64,000 nucleotides of DNA, from the NCBI GenBank assembly GCA_036927565.1, contig JAYESD010000002.1:141181167-141245166 (forward strand), in the 5' to 3' direction. This document shows positions 22,164 through 32,427 of the stretch, one piece after another. Each line of letters begins with the position of its first letter. Positions within the stretch are counted from its first letter, which is position 1. A program made the position numbers and the translations under genes. The notes beneath the pieces were generated by a model. It made no database searches and had not been told where the DNA came from. It worked only from the letters and a program-made list of their open reading frames with translations. Source of the stretch: Tuctoria greenei. Lineage: Eukaryota > Streptophyta > Magnoliopsida > Poales > Poaceae.

Positions 22164-23710
22164 TCAAGGATTACTAAAGCGACATGTTTGCATGCTAAGA
22201 GTTTTCCTCAGGTGATCGGGACTAATTGTTGGAGCAGGTGGCTTTTGGCGGTTCCTTTGGTGGACCTTCTGTGGAGTGGTCTCCATCATCATTTTGTGCA
22301 TTTCATCCATTGAGGCGCGCATGTCCTGCATTTCCTTAGCTGTCTGTTCATGATCAGCTGCTATCTGACCTTGTAAGTTCTGGACTTGAACGTTTAACTC
22401 TTCATTCTTCTGGTTTATGCAGTCCATCTGGGTGTTTAAGCTATCATTTCTTCCTTCCAACTCCTGCACTATTTGATTGAGGCCTGCATTTCTATCTTCT
22501 AAGTTTCAAACTTGGTCGTTGAGGAGTTCAGACATCTGGATACCCATACGTTCACGTTCGGGACCAGTTGGGTTAGCCATATAACCACGCCCCCGAACCT
22601 ATGATCCTGCACAACCGATTGAGGATCTATAACAACGCTAGAAGATGTGGTTTCTCTCCTCATTTGGAATTGGGCCTCCCTGCTCAGCTTCCATGTCGTC
22701 CACTTGGGCACGTGCCTGGATATACATACGAAAAGAAAAGTCACAGGTAATTTGCGAATATTTATTTAATTCGGGATTGTTTGAAGTGTTACTCACATGT
22801 ACAGCTTCTGCCAGCTTGTTTGCCCAGTTACCGTTCTCCAACAAATGGCTTGCCTCCCACAGTTGTATGTCATCGGGTTCTTCTCTAGTCTCTGGATCTC
22901 GCTACATAAAATACAAGTAAACTTCAACATGTCGGTATACATATTGTTTGCAGCGCAAAGTAAAAGCATGATTTATTTTTCATACCTTCTCATAACTAAG
23001 TTGGGCGTAGGATTTGGAGCCAAGCAAGTGACTCGCCTTTTGTCTTCTTCGATTTTGAGAATTGGTCCTACTTATTGACTGCAATAATTTTAAGAATTAA
23101 TTCCACGAATGAAAGTAAATGAAATTTTTTTGTATGATGCGAAGCTATTAAAAAGTTAGCAGACCTTGAATCGCTCAGACCCAAAATATTCTATTAGGTG
23201 CAACCACTCGGGCGCCATTACGTCAGCAGGCTTGTTTCGTATACGTTCTTCATCGCTAGAATAACTATTATAGGTGGCATGCAAAGCCGAGCGCCACCCC
23301 TTGTAGCGCTCACCAGCAATTTTCACAATTTTTCTTGCGCTCTCCGGTGTGTCCTCCATGCCCCAAGAATCCTATACATTGTATAACAAGTTGCTGTAAA
23401 CGTACAGGATGGAGATTGCAAGAAAAAAAATACTTGTGTGGGGGTGTGACAACACTAACCAGAATGTCTCGCATTGTATCTCTCTTGTTACTATGACCAA
23501 CCTCTGTCCACTTCCTTGCACCGCTGAGGGATGCATGTCTTTTTGTAAACATAACCACATCATCAACAAAGTGCCGCTGATTAATGCCAACCGCGGCACC
23601 CAACCTAGCGGAGAACTGAATTGGCAGCTTCACATGCTCCGTTCTACTAACTTGGGATGCATAGCGTATTCTGGCAACCTTAAGTCCTTTATCCACACTT
23701 CTTCCTAGCT
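22164..23710 (-). pseudogene. TNPA-like / plant transposase_24 (Ptta/En/Spm family) gene
   Basis: The minus strand shows exon-like blocks in the order of plant transposase_24 proteins. 23700-23465 has LPIQFSARLGAAVGINQRHF, an ARKW block, then MRDIL before a GTTAGT donor. About 23370-23159 has MEDTPESARKIVKIAGERYKG and PEWLHLIEYF, then an AAGGTCTGC donor. About 23080-22987 has SRTNSQNRRRQ and GSKSYAQL, then AAGGTATG. About 22902-22800 has EEPDDIQLWEASH, then CATGTGAGT. The last, from about 22722, has RAQVDDMEAEQGGP. The C-terminal exon (22600-22164) predicts a coiled coil (LEGRNDSLN, EELNVQVQNLQG). A TGA near 22502 and a frame change near 22650 break the last exon. The role is probably binding of the subterminal repeats during transposition. 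The start exon was not resolved. Confidence 0.72.
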
Positions 23711-23899
23711 TCCTTCCTTCTGTTACATTGATTCACACGGTAAACGATTAAAGCAAATTACCGCCTGAACAAGTTTAGTATCATGTACAAATAGTGTGAA
23801 AAGAAGAAAAGTCTGATGTTCATAACATCTTCAGGACGAGTGCGGCAAATACGAGCGTGGGACGACTGTGTCATCCCAGGACCATTTTGTTCTGTAGTA

Positions 23900-24013
23900 C
23901 TCCCTCCTGGATTATATTAATTGTCGTATCAGACCAACAAATGAATTAAAAATGAACTACTAGTTAGGACTGTCCGAACGACAACTATTTTGATGGGGGG
24001 GGGGGGGGGGGAT
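23900..24013. mobile_element. Stowaway-like MITE with an expanded G tract at one end
   Basis: Left end CTCCCTCCTGGATTATATTA preceded by TA. The right end should be the inverse (GGAGGGAG) but instead shows a run of 17 G (23995-24011). The interior words TTGTCGTATCAG and GACAACTATTTTGAT are in inverted relation. Length about 115 bp is typical of grass Stowaways (Tc1/mariner-derived). Confidence 0.55.
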
Positions 24014-24066
24014 TACATTATTGACTTCTTTGTTGCTGTTCATAACTTAAAATGAGCCATCAGGTA

Positions 24067-24430
24067 CACATGTCAGTGGCGGTACGCACTCGTAGTACTG
24101 CAGAGGATTTTCAGTCCATGAGCGAAGTAGGCAAGACTGTGAGGGGGCATGCAGCTGGCAACGCTAGACTAGACAATGATAGGGTTTGCCGGTTCGGTCT
24201 GACTGACATCAGCTGGAGCGCGTCTCGAAGAGAATCATTAGTTGCAGGGCAAGTAATGAACGCCGACGGTAGCAGGTGGCGAATGCAAGACAGATAAGGC
24301 AGGCAGCTTGTAGGATTGAAATCCTCCGCAGTACTGCACCTGCATTAGCGGCCACTGACATGTGGGCCCATGAGACATTGGGTCTACTTGTCAGTGGCAG
24401 CTACTGTAGGTGCAGTACTGCATAGTGCCA
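24067..24430. repeat. Foldback repeat family (one hairpin and one half copy)
   Basis: 24313-24430 is a hairpin: the CGCAGTACTGCACCTGCA and CCACTGACATG arm is mirrored by TTGTCAGTGGC and GTAGGTGCAGTACTGC. A half copy lies inverted at 24067-24118 (ACATGTCAGTGG, then GTACTGCAGAGGATTTTCAG). The same hairpin family recurs at 34735-34852. It has MITE-like size but no clear target duplication. Confidence 0.6.
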
Positions 24431-25665
24431 GCTTGCGACGCTCAACAAAGCGAGGGTTCGGTCTCGCCGAAACTATCGAGAAGGATTGGTGGCAGGGCGA
24501 GTAATGGCCAGGGATTTGCGGGCGGCGGGGTAATCATGGCACGTGAAGGATGGGATGTGGTGATGGGCGAGGGAGACGCGTCTGGGAGGACACTGAAGTG
24601 ACCAACAGCAGGGCGTGGGCGTCGGTGCCGGCCGGAGTGGCCAGCGGCGAGAGAGCACAGCATGGAGGCATAAAAAATCACGCCATCACACATGCTGATG
24701 AACTGTTAACTATAAAGACTAAGTACTAAGAAAGTAGAATCGCAAGGCATGCTAAAATAATTAGTAGAGCCTAGGAAAGAATGCAAATGATCATGATACA
24801 CCCATCATCAATACATCTAAAGGACAAAATGTAGTCTCTCAAAATGCTCCAAGTTCAATGCCAAAGGAGTAAAAAACTAACACGCTCTGCCAAAACAAAT
24901 GGCACGGTAGAGAGGCAGGTAGTAATGTGATGTGATATGAGTAGTTGGAAGCTACTACCGAGGATAGAGTTGGAGTGGGACATTTTTTAAGATCTAAAAG
25001 TAAAATTACGCTGGGGTGGAAGGAGTATTTCTAGTTTGTATATCTATACCTGCTGTTGGTTCATGCATCGTAGTACCAGGGAGTGAAGAACCTCGGGGTT
25101 CCTGAACATCATGTGCTGCAATATTATCTGCGTACCATGCAAACCATTTAATGTTGTCTCAATTTGTTTAATTTTGATAGTAAACACATTTATAGTTATA
25201 CCAGGTGCTTGTTGGCCACCATGAATGCTTGTAGACGACATCATGGTTTGATGTCTTGTTCGTAATGTAAAGAGCATTGTAAGTAGTCATTCCAAATAGC
25301 AGTGATAACATTATATTACATGACCGACGTAGATTTTGGATCGGACGGTGTGCTTTCTATAAACTGGAGTGTTTGTTACTAACGGAGGAATTAGAAAAGA
25401 AATAATAGAAAAAAATGTACGATCCGAGAAAGCCACAAGAAAGAAAAAAGTGTAAAAACCATGGGAACTAAAAATCTTAGAAATACAAATTTGTAAAACG
25501 GGAATGAGAGTACAACATTTGGAGTGATTGATCAGATAACCTGTGTCTCATTTCCTTCTAAATCCAGAAATTACAAACTACTACCTCTGGTTTTTAGTAT
25601 TTGTCCTTCCCGGCCAAGAATTGAACTAGAAATACACTACCGTAATAAGCTGTCGGAGCAACATT
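24431..25665. other. Cargo interval without recognised gene
   Basis: A GC-rich part at 24470-24670 and a minus-strand 77-codon frame at 25277-25044 have no familiar motif. No repeat family is evident in the rest, which is AT-rich. Confidence 0.35.
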
Positions 25666-25687
25666 TATTTAGGGACAGATGTAGTGT

Positions 25688-25728
25688 GTGTGTGTGTGTA
25701 TGTATGTGTATATATATATATATATATA
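25688..25728. repeat. Compound microsatellite (GT)n-(TA)n
   Basis: (TG)n passes through TATGTATG into (TA)n of about 10 units, followed by a directly repeated AACTAAATTCGTGAAACAGA (25728-25768). Confidence 0.85.
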
Positions 25729-25831
25729 ACTAAATTCGTGAAACAGATAACTAAATTCGTGAAACAGAAGACCACATTTCTTCTTTGTTAATTTATTTGA
25801 TCTTCGTATATCAGGATGGATCGTGTATAAC

Positions 25832-26149
25832 TTAACTAGGCCAAAACTGCATGGATCTTGTAGAACCAAGCCAATATTGCTCTATAAAAAGACGACATGG
25901 ATCATGTAGTTTACCTAGCACAAAACTGAAGTCCAGGATGCGATGTCGCAGGGAGGTGTCGGTGACAAAGAGTTCGGTAGAGCCCGTCAAACTTGGTCGC
26001 CCGGCGTTGTACCCAGGAGTCAACACCACCACGAGCTTTGATGCGTCACTGCGAGATCCATGGGGGAAAAATTGTAAAAACCGTGGGAAATGAAAACACG
26101 GGAATTTCTTAGGAATACAAGTATGGAACACAGGACAGAGAGACAACAC
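25832..26149 (-). other. Unrecognised exon-like frame in the CACTA cargo
   Basis: A 105-codon minus-strand frame includes SDASKLVVVLTPGYNAGRP and TSLRHRILDFSFVLG, which look like real protein sequence, followed by a possible donor (GCTAGGTAAAC at about 25920). A repeated sentence-like block (ACACATTTGGAGT) occurs at 25513 and 26147, flanking it. I cannot name the family; it may be an exon of a captured gene. Confidence 0.35.
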
Positions 26150-26229
26150 ATTTGGAGTACTGCGAGATCACCGGAAGGGCGGGGCAGCGGGGTGTCAAGA
26201 ACGGAGGCCAGTGTTTCCATTTATACTCA

Positions 26230-27045
26230 TCGTGGCTAAAATAGGGTTACAATAATAGGCAGGAATGAAATTGGAGGCGCAGGTAGTGAAAATTGAATTG
26301 TCAAAATCTCAAATGTGGTGCGCCAAGTAGAACGATAAAATTTTCGCGGGAGTGGAAAATTTGATGCAAGTTGTGCCCTTGTGCATGCATCCAATCGTGA
26401 ATAATTACATCTCATGTCGCGTCGATTCCTGCACATGGTGCGTGTAGCTAGAGGGGTAGACTTCATCTTAGGACAACTTGCTCACTTCTTAATTCATCTT
26501 TGTTTCCATGCATGGAGATCAAAATCTAAAAGCAGTCATCTTCTAGCTAGTGGGACATTACAAAAAAAATATGAAAAAAAAATATGAATCACCAAATGTA
26601 TATGTGCTAATGCAAACGATATGCAAATACATCCAAGTCCACAAAAGGACGATGGTAAACAATCAGCATTTTGTAACATTAATCTCAATGAAATGATAAC
26701 ATGTAGTATATACTACTACATACTAAAAATATATTTTCCCATGCGCTGACTACAAATGAAAAAATTGAGTGAAAGAACACAAAAGAGGAGAAACGCAGCC
26801 TCAACCCCGATCTCAATGGAGTTTCAACCAAGAGTCGTCGATTGTCGCAACACAATGAATTCTTGGCTAGACATTGAACAACAGTTATCTCACCCATTTT
26901 TCAGAAAGGAGTTGTTTTTAGATACTGCATAGGACACATTGTTCATGAACAGAAAAGACATTTATCATTAAAATAGTAACAACACATACATTACAAACAA
27001 GAACTACGAAACCATATAGAAAATAAGAAAAAGAAAAACTACAAA
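26230..27045. other. Cargo interval without recognised gene
   Basis: AT-rich, with poly-A stretches and no convincing frame. The segment just before 27045 (ACATTGTTCATGAACA..., 26935-27010) is similar to 30530-30610. It is thus part of the duplicated module around the small gene family, as the 3' flank of copies 1 and 2. Confidence 0.5.
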
Positions 27046-27052
27046 TACTACT

Positions 27053-27695
27053 CTACTCGGAGTCGGGGGAGATCTTCACCACCTCCTTCTGCACCACCGC
27101 CTCCTCCTCCTCCATCGCTGCTGCCGTCGCCGCCTCCTCCGTCGCTGCTGCCGCCGCCTCCTCCGCTCCCGCCGCTGCTGCTGCCTCCTCCGGCAATTGA
27201 GTCCGAAGCTTCAGGGCGACGGTCCGCAGAAGATGCTGGTGGCCCTCCACCCCAGCCACCTCCCCGATCGTCTCGTAGAGAACATTGAGTCGACCGGCCA
27301 CAAACCCTAACCCGAAGCATTAGGGGCTGGTGGTGTCCATGCTGATGCAGACGGGAAGTTTCCCAAGACCCAGACGGTCACACGAGCGAGATGTATCGGA
27401 AAATACATCCCACGCCAACTTGTCGAGCTTTTTTTGCATGCCCGGCCGTGGCGGAAAGGTGCTCGGTGGCCTCCTTCAGGCGCCGATCGAGTTCATTGAA
27501 GCGGTGTTCAACGAGGCGGACTGTCTCCTGAACCCAAACAGGATGAGGAGGTGTGGGCGCCGCGGGCGGAGAAGGTGACGGAGGAGGTGCGGGCACCGCC
27601 TCCAGTTCCACCAGCATTGGCTGCGACGGAAACGGAGAAGAAGGAGGTTCGGAGGACGTCGATGGCCAGGAGCGCTTCGGTGCGGGGCTACCCAT
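27053..27695 (-). pseudogene. Unrecognised small gene family, copy 1 (frameshifted)
   Basis: Begins MGSPAPKRS at 27695 and parallels copy 2 (30651-31208) through a Pro/Ser-rich N-terminus, a charged helix with RFNELDRRLKEAT and an IFRYISL block, where a stop ends the frame at 27378. The conserved C-terminal block, GRLNVLYETIGEVAGVEGHQ, continues in another frame from about 27301, followed by an Ala/Glu-rich tail of low-complexity GCC/GAG codons ending at 27053. A TATA box (TATAAAGG, minus) at 27836-27829 lies 134 bp upstream. No known domain is recognised. The conserved block (LDxLYETIxEExGVE pattern) is shared by all three copies in this transposon. Confidence 0.6.
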
Positions 27696-27828
27696 TTGTG
27701 TGGTGACGGAGGTGCGGAGAAAGAGCGAGAGGTGATCGGCAATGGTGCGGCTGTGAAGGAAGAGAAGTTTGGAGGCTACGATCAATGGAGATGGAGTGGT
27801 GCGGTGGAGACGCAAGAGGACGGGTGTG

Positions 27829-27836
27829 CCTTTATA
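27829..27836 (-). promoter_or_regulatory. TATA box upstream of small-family copy 1
   Basis: TATAAAGGCACAC on the minus strand is identical in core to the box upstream of copy 2 (31288-31281), indicating that promoters were duplicated with the genes. Confidence 0.5.
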
Positions 27837-27849
27837 GTGGGTCCTCATC

Positions 27850-27988
27850 TAAGACCATCCGCACCAGCGTACTTTAAAGCATACTCTATACACTATTCTC
27901 CTTCAGCTTTTACACTACGTACTCTAAATTACACTGTGTAATAGTGTATCTAGTATGCTTTACAGTACGCCCCTGCGGATGGTCCGCG
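27850..27988. mobile_element. MITE with about 40-bp terminal inverted repeats
   Basis: Left arm AGACCATCCGCACCAGCGTA followed by CTTTAAAGCATACTCTATAC. The right arm, read inverted, gives GGACCATCCGCAGGGGCGTA then CTGTAAAGCATACTAGATAC. The total is about 140 bp, just upstream of the TATA box of copy 1. The superfamily was not resolved. Confidence 0.65.
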
Positions 27989-28317
27989 CGAGTGGAGATG
28001 ATCGGATGCTTCGGAAACTGCACTTTCGAATTAATCCAAACTGCGGTTGACTTCCTCTAAGTTGTCACAACGGCTCGACGCGTCCCATCTCCGCTTCACA
28101 GGCAGTTTTTTTTAATTTTAAATGCAAAGGGTCCAGGGTATGCAGTGGCCCACTTGGCATACTTTCTAGGTCCGTCCGACGGTGTTTCAGTTTTTGTTCC
28201 AGTTTTTAATTTTGAAACGCAAAGGGCCCACCGGCCCAAGGTATATGCAATGTTCCAGTTTTTTTTAGTTTGTCACGCAAAAGACCTTGATCATATTTCA
28301 TGACGTTACGTGTTTTC

Positions 28318-28318
28318 T

Positions 28319-28398
<80 letters not shown>
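28318..28398. repeat. (TA)n microsatellite, about 78 bp
   Basis: Nearly uninterrupted TA dinucleotides. The equivalent position in the duplicated copy-2 module (about 32160) has only a short T-rich stretch, so the expansion occurred after the duplication. Confidence 0.95.
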
Positions 28399-28401
<3 letters not shown>

Positions 28402-28497
28402 TGGCTCGTTGATCGTTGATCATATGTTTGGGGCGTAGGGTAGCATGCATGGACAACTATAACATGCATGTGAGAGAGACGTCGATGATCATATGTA

Positions 28498-28593
28498 CTC
28501 CCACCGTCTCCATGAACTTGTCGCTTTGACGTAGTTCATTTTTTAACTACAAAGCCGCATCAGAAGAGCTTGTTTATTGGCTCATGGACGAGG
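28498..28593. mobile_element. Degenerate Stowaway-like MITE
   Basis: CTCCCACCGTCTCCATGAAC preceded by TA, with an inverse right end near GGCTCATGGACGAGG. Size about 96 bp. The right terminus is eroded. Confidence 0.45.
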
Positions 28594-28815
28594 AAAATTC
28601 TTTGTACGTAGTACAAAAAGTATAAGTTTGTCGGCGTTGCCGTTCGAACGCGAAGAATGCGGCCAGGTAGTTGCTCTTGTAGGTGTATGGTAATTACGTG
28701 AGTGTTTGGTCGGGTCAGGTGGTTAGTCCACTATGAACCCTAAACCCGGTGTTGAGGCCGTGTATTTTTCATTTGTGCGTACACTCTAGTGACATGTGAC
28801 AAAGTGCTCAGTCAT

Positions 28816-29300
28816 CAATTGCGTTTGGTTTGACGTCGAAGTTGGATTGGAGATTGATCATCCATTTCTTTATGTCTTGGATCATCCAAATTAACGTTTG
28901 GTTGGATGGACTGGACGATCCAATTTTTTGTTGGTAGGTTGGATGAAACTTGATTGGATTATTGAATCATCTAAGTTGCTAATTTCATAATATTAATTGG
29001 TTCTATACTAATTATCATATTACTAGCAAATATTAATGTTAATATCATAATTGTAATTATTAATCAACAATAAACAAGGTAATTATCACTAGTTACATTG
29101 CTAAGAAGCATAATTAGATAAGGTGGATGGACCCACATCCAACCAAATATCGTGGACCATCTCATCCAGCATATGCGAGGAATATTTTATATTCCTCAAA
29201 CCTGGATCACCCGTCTGACCACGAAACAAATAACGCATGACTGGACCATCCAATTAATCCAAGTCATTCAATCCAAGACAAGCAACTAAACACAGATCTT
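28816..29300. mobile_element. Possible MITE or non-autonomous TIR element, about 480 bp
   Basis: Left side GCGTTTGGTTTGACGTCGAA and GATCATCC words are mirrored on the right by GGATCACCC, GACCACGAAACAAATAACGC and AAGCAACTAAACACA. Several GGATGGACTGGACGATCCA-like words occur in both orientations. Termini are imperfect and no clear target duplication was seen. Confidence 0.4.
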
Positions 29301-29636
29301 TTTGGTCGCGTCATACGTGCTCGTGCGCATGATGATGGATCATGCACGCCGAGCGTCGAGTTATGCGGATCGCTGAGTAAATTTCGGACATGGAGTTTGT
29401 GTGCCCGTGCGCGCTGCAAGATTCAGTGCGTTCGCGTATGTGGCAATCATCAGGGCAGGGTGGTACAGTCGCGGGAACCGTGCAGTGCGCCCTTGGCTGT
29501 AAGATTTGGTGCGTGAACGTATGTGGCAACCATCTGGGCAGGGTCGCACAGAGACGGCTGTGTGGACGGGCCGCAGAGAATTCGATTTCCGCACCAAGGG
29601 GTTAAGAGATAAGACCATCTGATTCGCAGGCCAGTA

Positions 29637-29872
29637 ATGGTGTTTGGGAACACGGTATTTTTGGAGTTTTAGAGCAATTAGCAATATTGTGGTATTTGAG
29701 ATTACAATGGTATTTTTTACAGAATGGTGTTTGTCAACCAACAGTCCTATGTATTTCAAAATCGTGGTATTACAAAACTGTGTTATTGAAATAATTTGGT
29801 ATTGCCATGTCATTTTAAAAACTGTGGTTTCCAAAACTTTAGTATTGAAAAACTGTGCTCCCAAACACATCC
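29637..29872. mobile_element. Tourist-like (PIF/Harbinger) MITE
   Basis: Ends TGGTGTTTGGGAACACGG and (inverted right end) GGATGTGTTTGGGAGCACAG, flanked on both sides by TAA. The interior is built from imperfect TGGTATT words. Size about 236 bp and TAA duplication fit Tourist elements. Confidence 0.6.
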
Positions 29873-29910
29873 TAAAGCTTTACCGTGAACCACTGCGGAT
29901 GGTCTTGACG

Positions 29911-30196
29911 GCAGGCCCGGCTCTGGGCCTAGGCGGGCGGAAATAAATTCCTGTGGCCCTGCCGCACAACGTCACGCGTGCGCCCCCGCCCCGCACACCT
30001 TCCGATGGAAATCCAGCTGAGATCCTTCGCTTCACGCTTGGTTTGTTGTCTGACACCGAAGGATGGAAATCCCTCATGTCCCGCTCCCACGATTATGCGA
30101 TTTTGATCGGACGGCGTGCGTGGGGGGGCGCACGCGCCATGCTGTGCCGCAGGGTCGTAGAAAATTTGTGGGCTACTGCCTAGGGCCAGGCCGGTG
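29911..30196. mobile_element. GC-rich element with about 80-bp inverted repeats
   Basis: The left arm (GGCCCGGCTCTGGGCCTAGG ... TGCCGCACAACGTCACGCGT) is mirrored by the right arm (ACGCGCCATGCTGTGCCGCA ... GCCTAGGGCCAGGCCGG). The centre is about 115 bp of sequence with two CCGAAGGATGGAAATCC-like words. Long arms suggest a MULE-type or foldback MITE. The target duplication was not identified. Confidence 0.6.
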
Positions 30197-30331
30197 GGTG
30201 GGGGTGGTGGGGCGGGCACGATGACAGTTGGTAAAGAGAAAATAAATAAAATTAATTAGTGTGTAGCTTTTTATTTTCGTAATTTTTTGAAATATAATTC
30301 TACTACGTACGTCCTACTAATGTGTTTAATA

Positions 30332-30432
30332 CTCCCACCTTATCTTTTTAATTGTCGTTCAGACAGCAAGTTCTAGTTCATATATAGTTCAATGCTTTGT
30401 ACAGAATGTCAAATAAAAGAATAAGGAGGGAG
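30332..30432. mobile_element. Stowaway MITE
   Basis: CTCCCACCTTATCTTTTTAA at the left and, inverted, CTCCCTCCTTATTCTTTTAT at the right, with TA on both sides (30330-30331 and 30433-30434). The 101-bp size and inverted AATTGTCGTTC/GAATGTCAAAT words are typical of grass Stowaways. Confidence 0.8.
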
Positions 30433-30650
30433 TATTTTTAGATACAGTATAATATTACTAATGTGTTAATTTTCCATATGCGATGTTTTTCGATAAAAGG
30501 AGGAGTTTTTCGTTAGTGCATGTACTGAAGGACACATTGTTCATGAACATAAAATGAAACACATTTTTCATTAACATAAAAACAACACATATATTACAAA
30601 CAAGAAAAAACACACAGAAAACAAAAGAAAAAACTACTACTCATCCTACA

Positions 30651-31208
30651 CTACTCGGAGGAGGACTTGTCCACCTCCGCCGCCGGTGCCTCCGCCTCCG
30701 CCTGAACCCCTGGCGGAGCATCCTCCAATACCAGATCGAACTTCTTCTTGCTGACGATGTTCACGAGTTGCTCGCAAAACTCCACCCCGGCCTCCTCACC
30801 GATCGTCTCGTAGAGGCAGTCGAGATGAGCGGCAACACAGCCTAACCCGAAGATGTAGTAGTCGGCGGAGACATGCTGGTGTGGTGGGGAAGGATACCAA
30901 GTCCCAGTCGGCGACAGGAGTGAGATGTATTGTGAAATAGGCACGAGCGCTTTTGCTTGCACGTCGGCAGCGAACAGGCTGTCGGTGACCTCCTTAAGCT
31001 TGTCGTCGAGTTTGTCGTTGCTTTCCTTGATGAGGCGGACAATCTCATCATAGTCCGACGAAAGAGGTGCGGGTGCTGCGAGCAGAGACGGGAATGGAGG
31101 AGGTTCGGGCGCCGCCTCCAGTTCCACCGGCCTTGGCCGCGACAGAAACAGGGAAGGAGGTTCGGAGGACGTCGATGACTTGGAGCGCTTTAGTGCGGGG
31201 CTACCCAT
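30651..31208 (-). CDS. Unrecognised small gene family, copy 2 (open frame, 185 aa)
   Basis: The only copy of the family with an unbroken frame. MGSPALKRS starts at 31208, with a TATA box 73 bp upstream, and the frame ends at 30651. Residues 1-55 are Ser/Pro/Ala-rich (SSTSSEPPS, EPPPFPS). Residues 52-80 are a charged, probably helical segment (DEIVRLIKESNDKLDDKLKE). Residues 88-118 contain ISQYISLLSPTGTWYPSP. Residues 119-155 hold the family's conserved block (GLGCVAAHLDCLYETIGEEA, then CEQLVNIVSKKK). The tail is Ala/Glu-rich and acidic. There is no signal peptide or membrane segment. I do not recognise the family and give no function. The intact frame, promoter and parallel copies suggest a real gene rather than chance. 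It lies inside the CACTA cargo, flanked by the exonuclease copy. Confidence 0.55.
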   Translation of the reverse strand: MGSPALKRSKSSTSSEPPSLFLSRPRPVELEAAPEPPPFPSLLAAPAPLSSDYDEIVRLIKESNDKLDDKLKEVTDSLFAADVQAKALVPISQYISLLSPTGTWYPSPPHQHVSADYYIFGLGCVAAHLDCLYETIGEEAGVEFCEQLVNIVSKKKFDLVLEDAPPGVQAEAEAPAAEVDKSSSE

Positions 31209-31280
31209 TTGTGCAGCGACAGAGGTGCGAACAAAGAGAGAGCGATTGAGAGGTGCAATGGAGAAGAAGAGGACAGTGTG

Positions 31281-31288
31281 CCTTTATA
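31281..31288 (-). promoter_or_regulatory. TATA box upstream of small-family copy 2
   Basis: TATAAAGGCACAC on the minus strand, 73 bp before the proposed start codon, with the same core as the box of copy 1. Confidence 0.55.
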
Positions 31289-31299
31289 GCGTGTCATCG

Positions 31300-32330
31300 T
31301 CTAAGCGCGTGAGGGGAGATGATCGGATGCTTCAAAAATTGTGCCTATGAATTGATGGTCAGAGTTACTTCAAACCGCGGTTCGCCTCCTCTCAGTTATC
31401 GCAACAGCTCAACACGTCCCATCGGCCAGTTTTTTAATTTGACACACAAAGGTGCAGAGATTAACATGGACGCGCGTGGCAATCGACTGAGAGTCCATAT
31501 CTTTATTTTTTTAAGGATCCGACTCTTGCCGACTGAGAGTCCATATCGAACTGATAATTGTCATGATCATGGATGATGGTGGACATGAATGTAATGCATG
31601 TGAAAGAGACTCGTGATCAAGCATGTTTGGTCATGTGTTGAGGATTTTTGTGCCCCCTTGTTGAGGAACATGTTAATTGGATGACGTTGACGATCGTATG
31701 TGGCGTACGTGTTTTCACAAGTGTGTTCATTTGTTCCTAAAATCAGAACACGTAGCGGCTAGCGCCTACGCCTGTCGTTTCTTCAAAAAACGAGTACAGC
31801 GATACATAATGGCAGCATGCGATCGATTAATTTGATGAACCACGTACGTACGTAGTGAGAGTTGTGTTCTTATTAGATGATGGTAGTCCACATTCTATCC
31901 TCGTACTGTCGAGGGAACATCCTTGTGTCAAATTTGTTATCTCTATTGATGACAGGATAATATTCTTCATTAGTGTGGTAGTTAAACTGCCATATAGGTT
32001 GAGAGCATACACACATGCATGTGATAAATATAGAAATATATATACATGGTAGGAAATATTATTCTATTCTTGGAATACATGTTTGGGACGTAGGATGCAT
32101 ATGTACGTCTAACATCCATGTGACAGACCTCAATCATGTTTGCTGACGTTACGTGTTCTCTTTTTTGTTGAGAGATCGTCATGTTTGAGGCTCGTTGATC
32201 ATGTTTGGGGCGTAGCATGCATGGACAACTAACATGCATGTGAAAGACCTCGATGCATGTGAAATAACATGCATGTTTTTAAAAGCAAGATATAGTGTTT
32301 CCTCAAGAAAAAATAATTTTATGAGATTGG
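31300..32330. repeat. Upstream module duplicated from (or to) 28000-28500
   Basis: The order of matching words is the same in both places: GATCGGATGCTTC, then AACCGCGGTT-like, CAACAGCTCAACACGTCCCAT, CAGTTTTTTAATTT, TGACGTTACGTGTT and CGTAGCATGCATGGACAACT. Copy 1 has these at 27998-28460 and copy 2 at 31318-32230, with extra sequence between. The small gene was therefore duplicated with its upstream region. Confidence 0.65.
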
Positions 32331-32427
32331 GCGTACAAGCACAAAAGCTAGAACTTGAGCGATGCACCTACGAATTCCATATGCCGGGATGATCGACGGC
32401 AGCCGATCCACAAACTCGGTGGTAAGA

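Noticed and set aside
28318..28398. (TA)n as a matrix attachment or origin signal
   Set aside because: A simple microsatellite expansion explains it; there is no further evidence.
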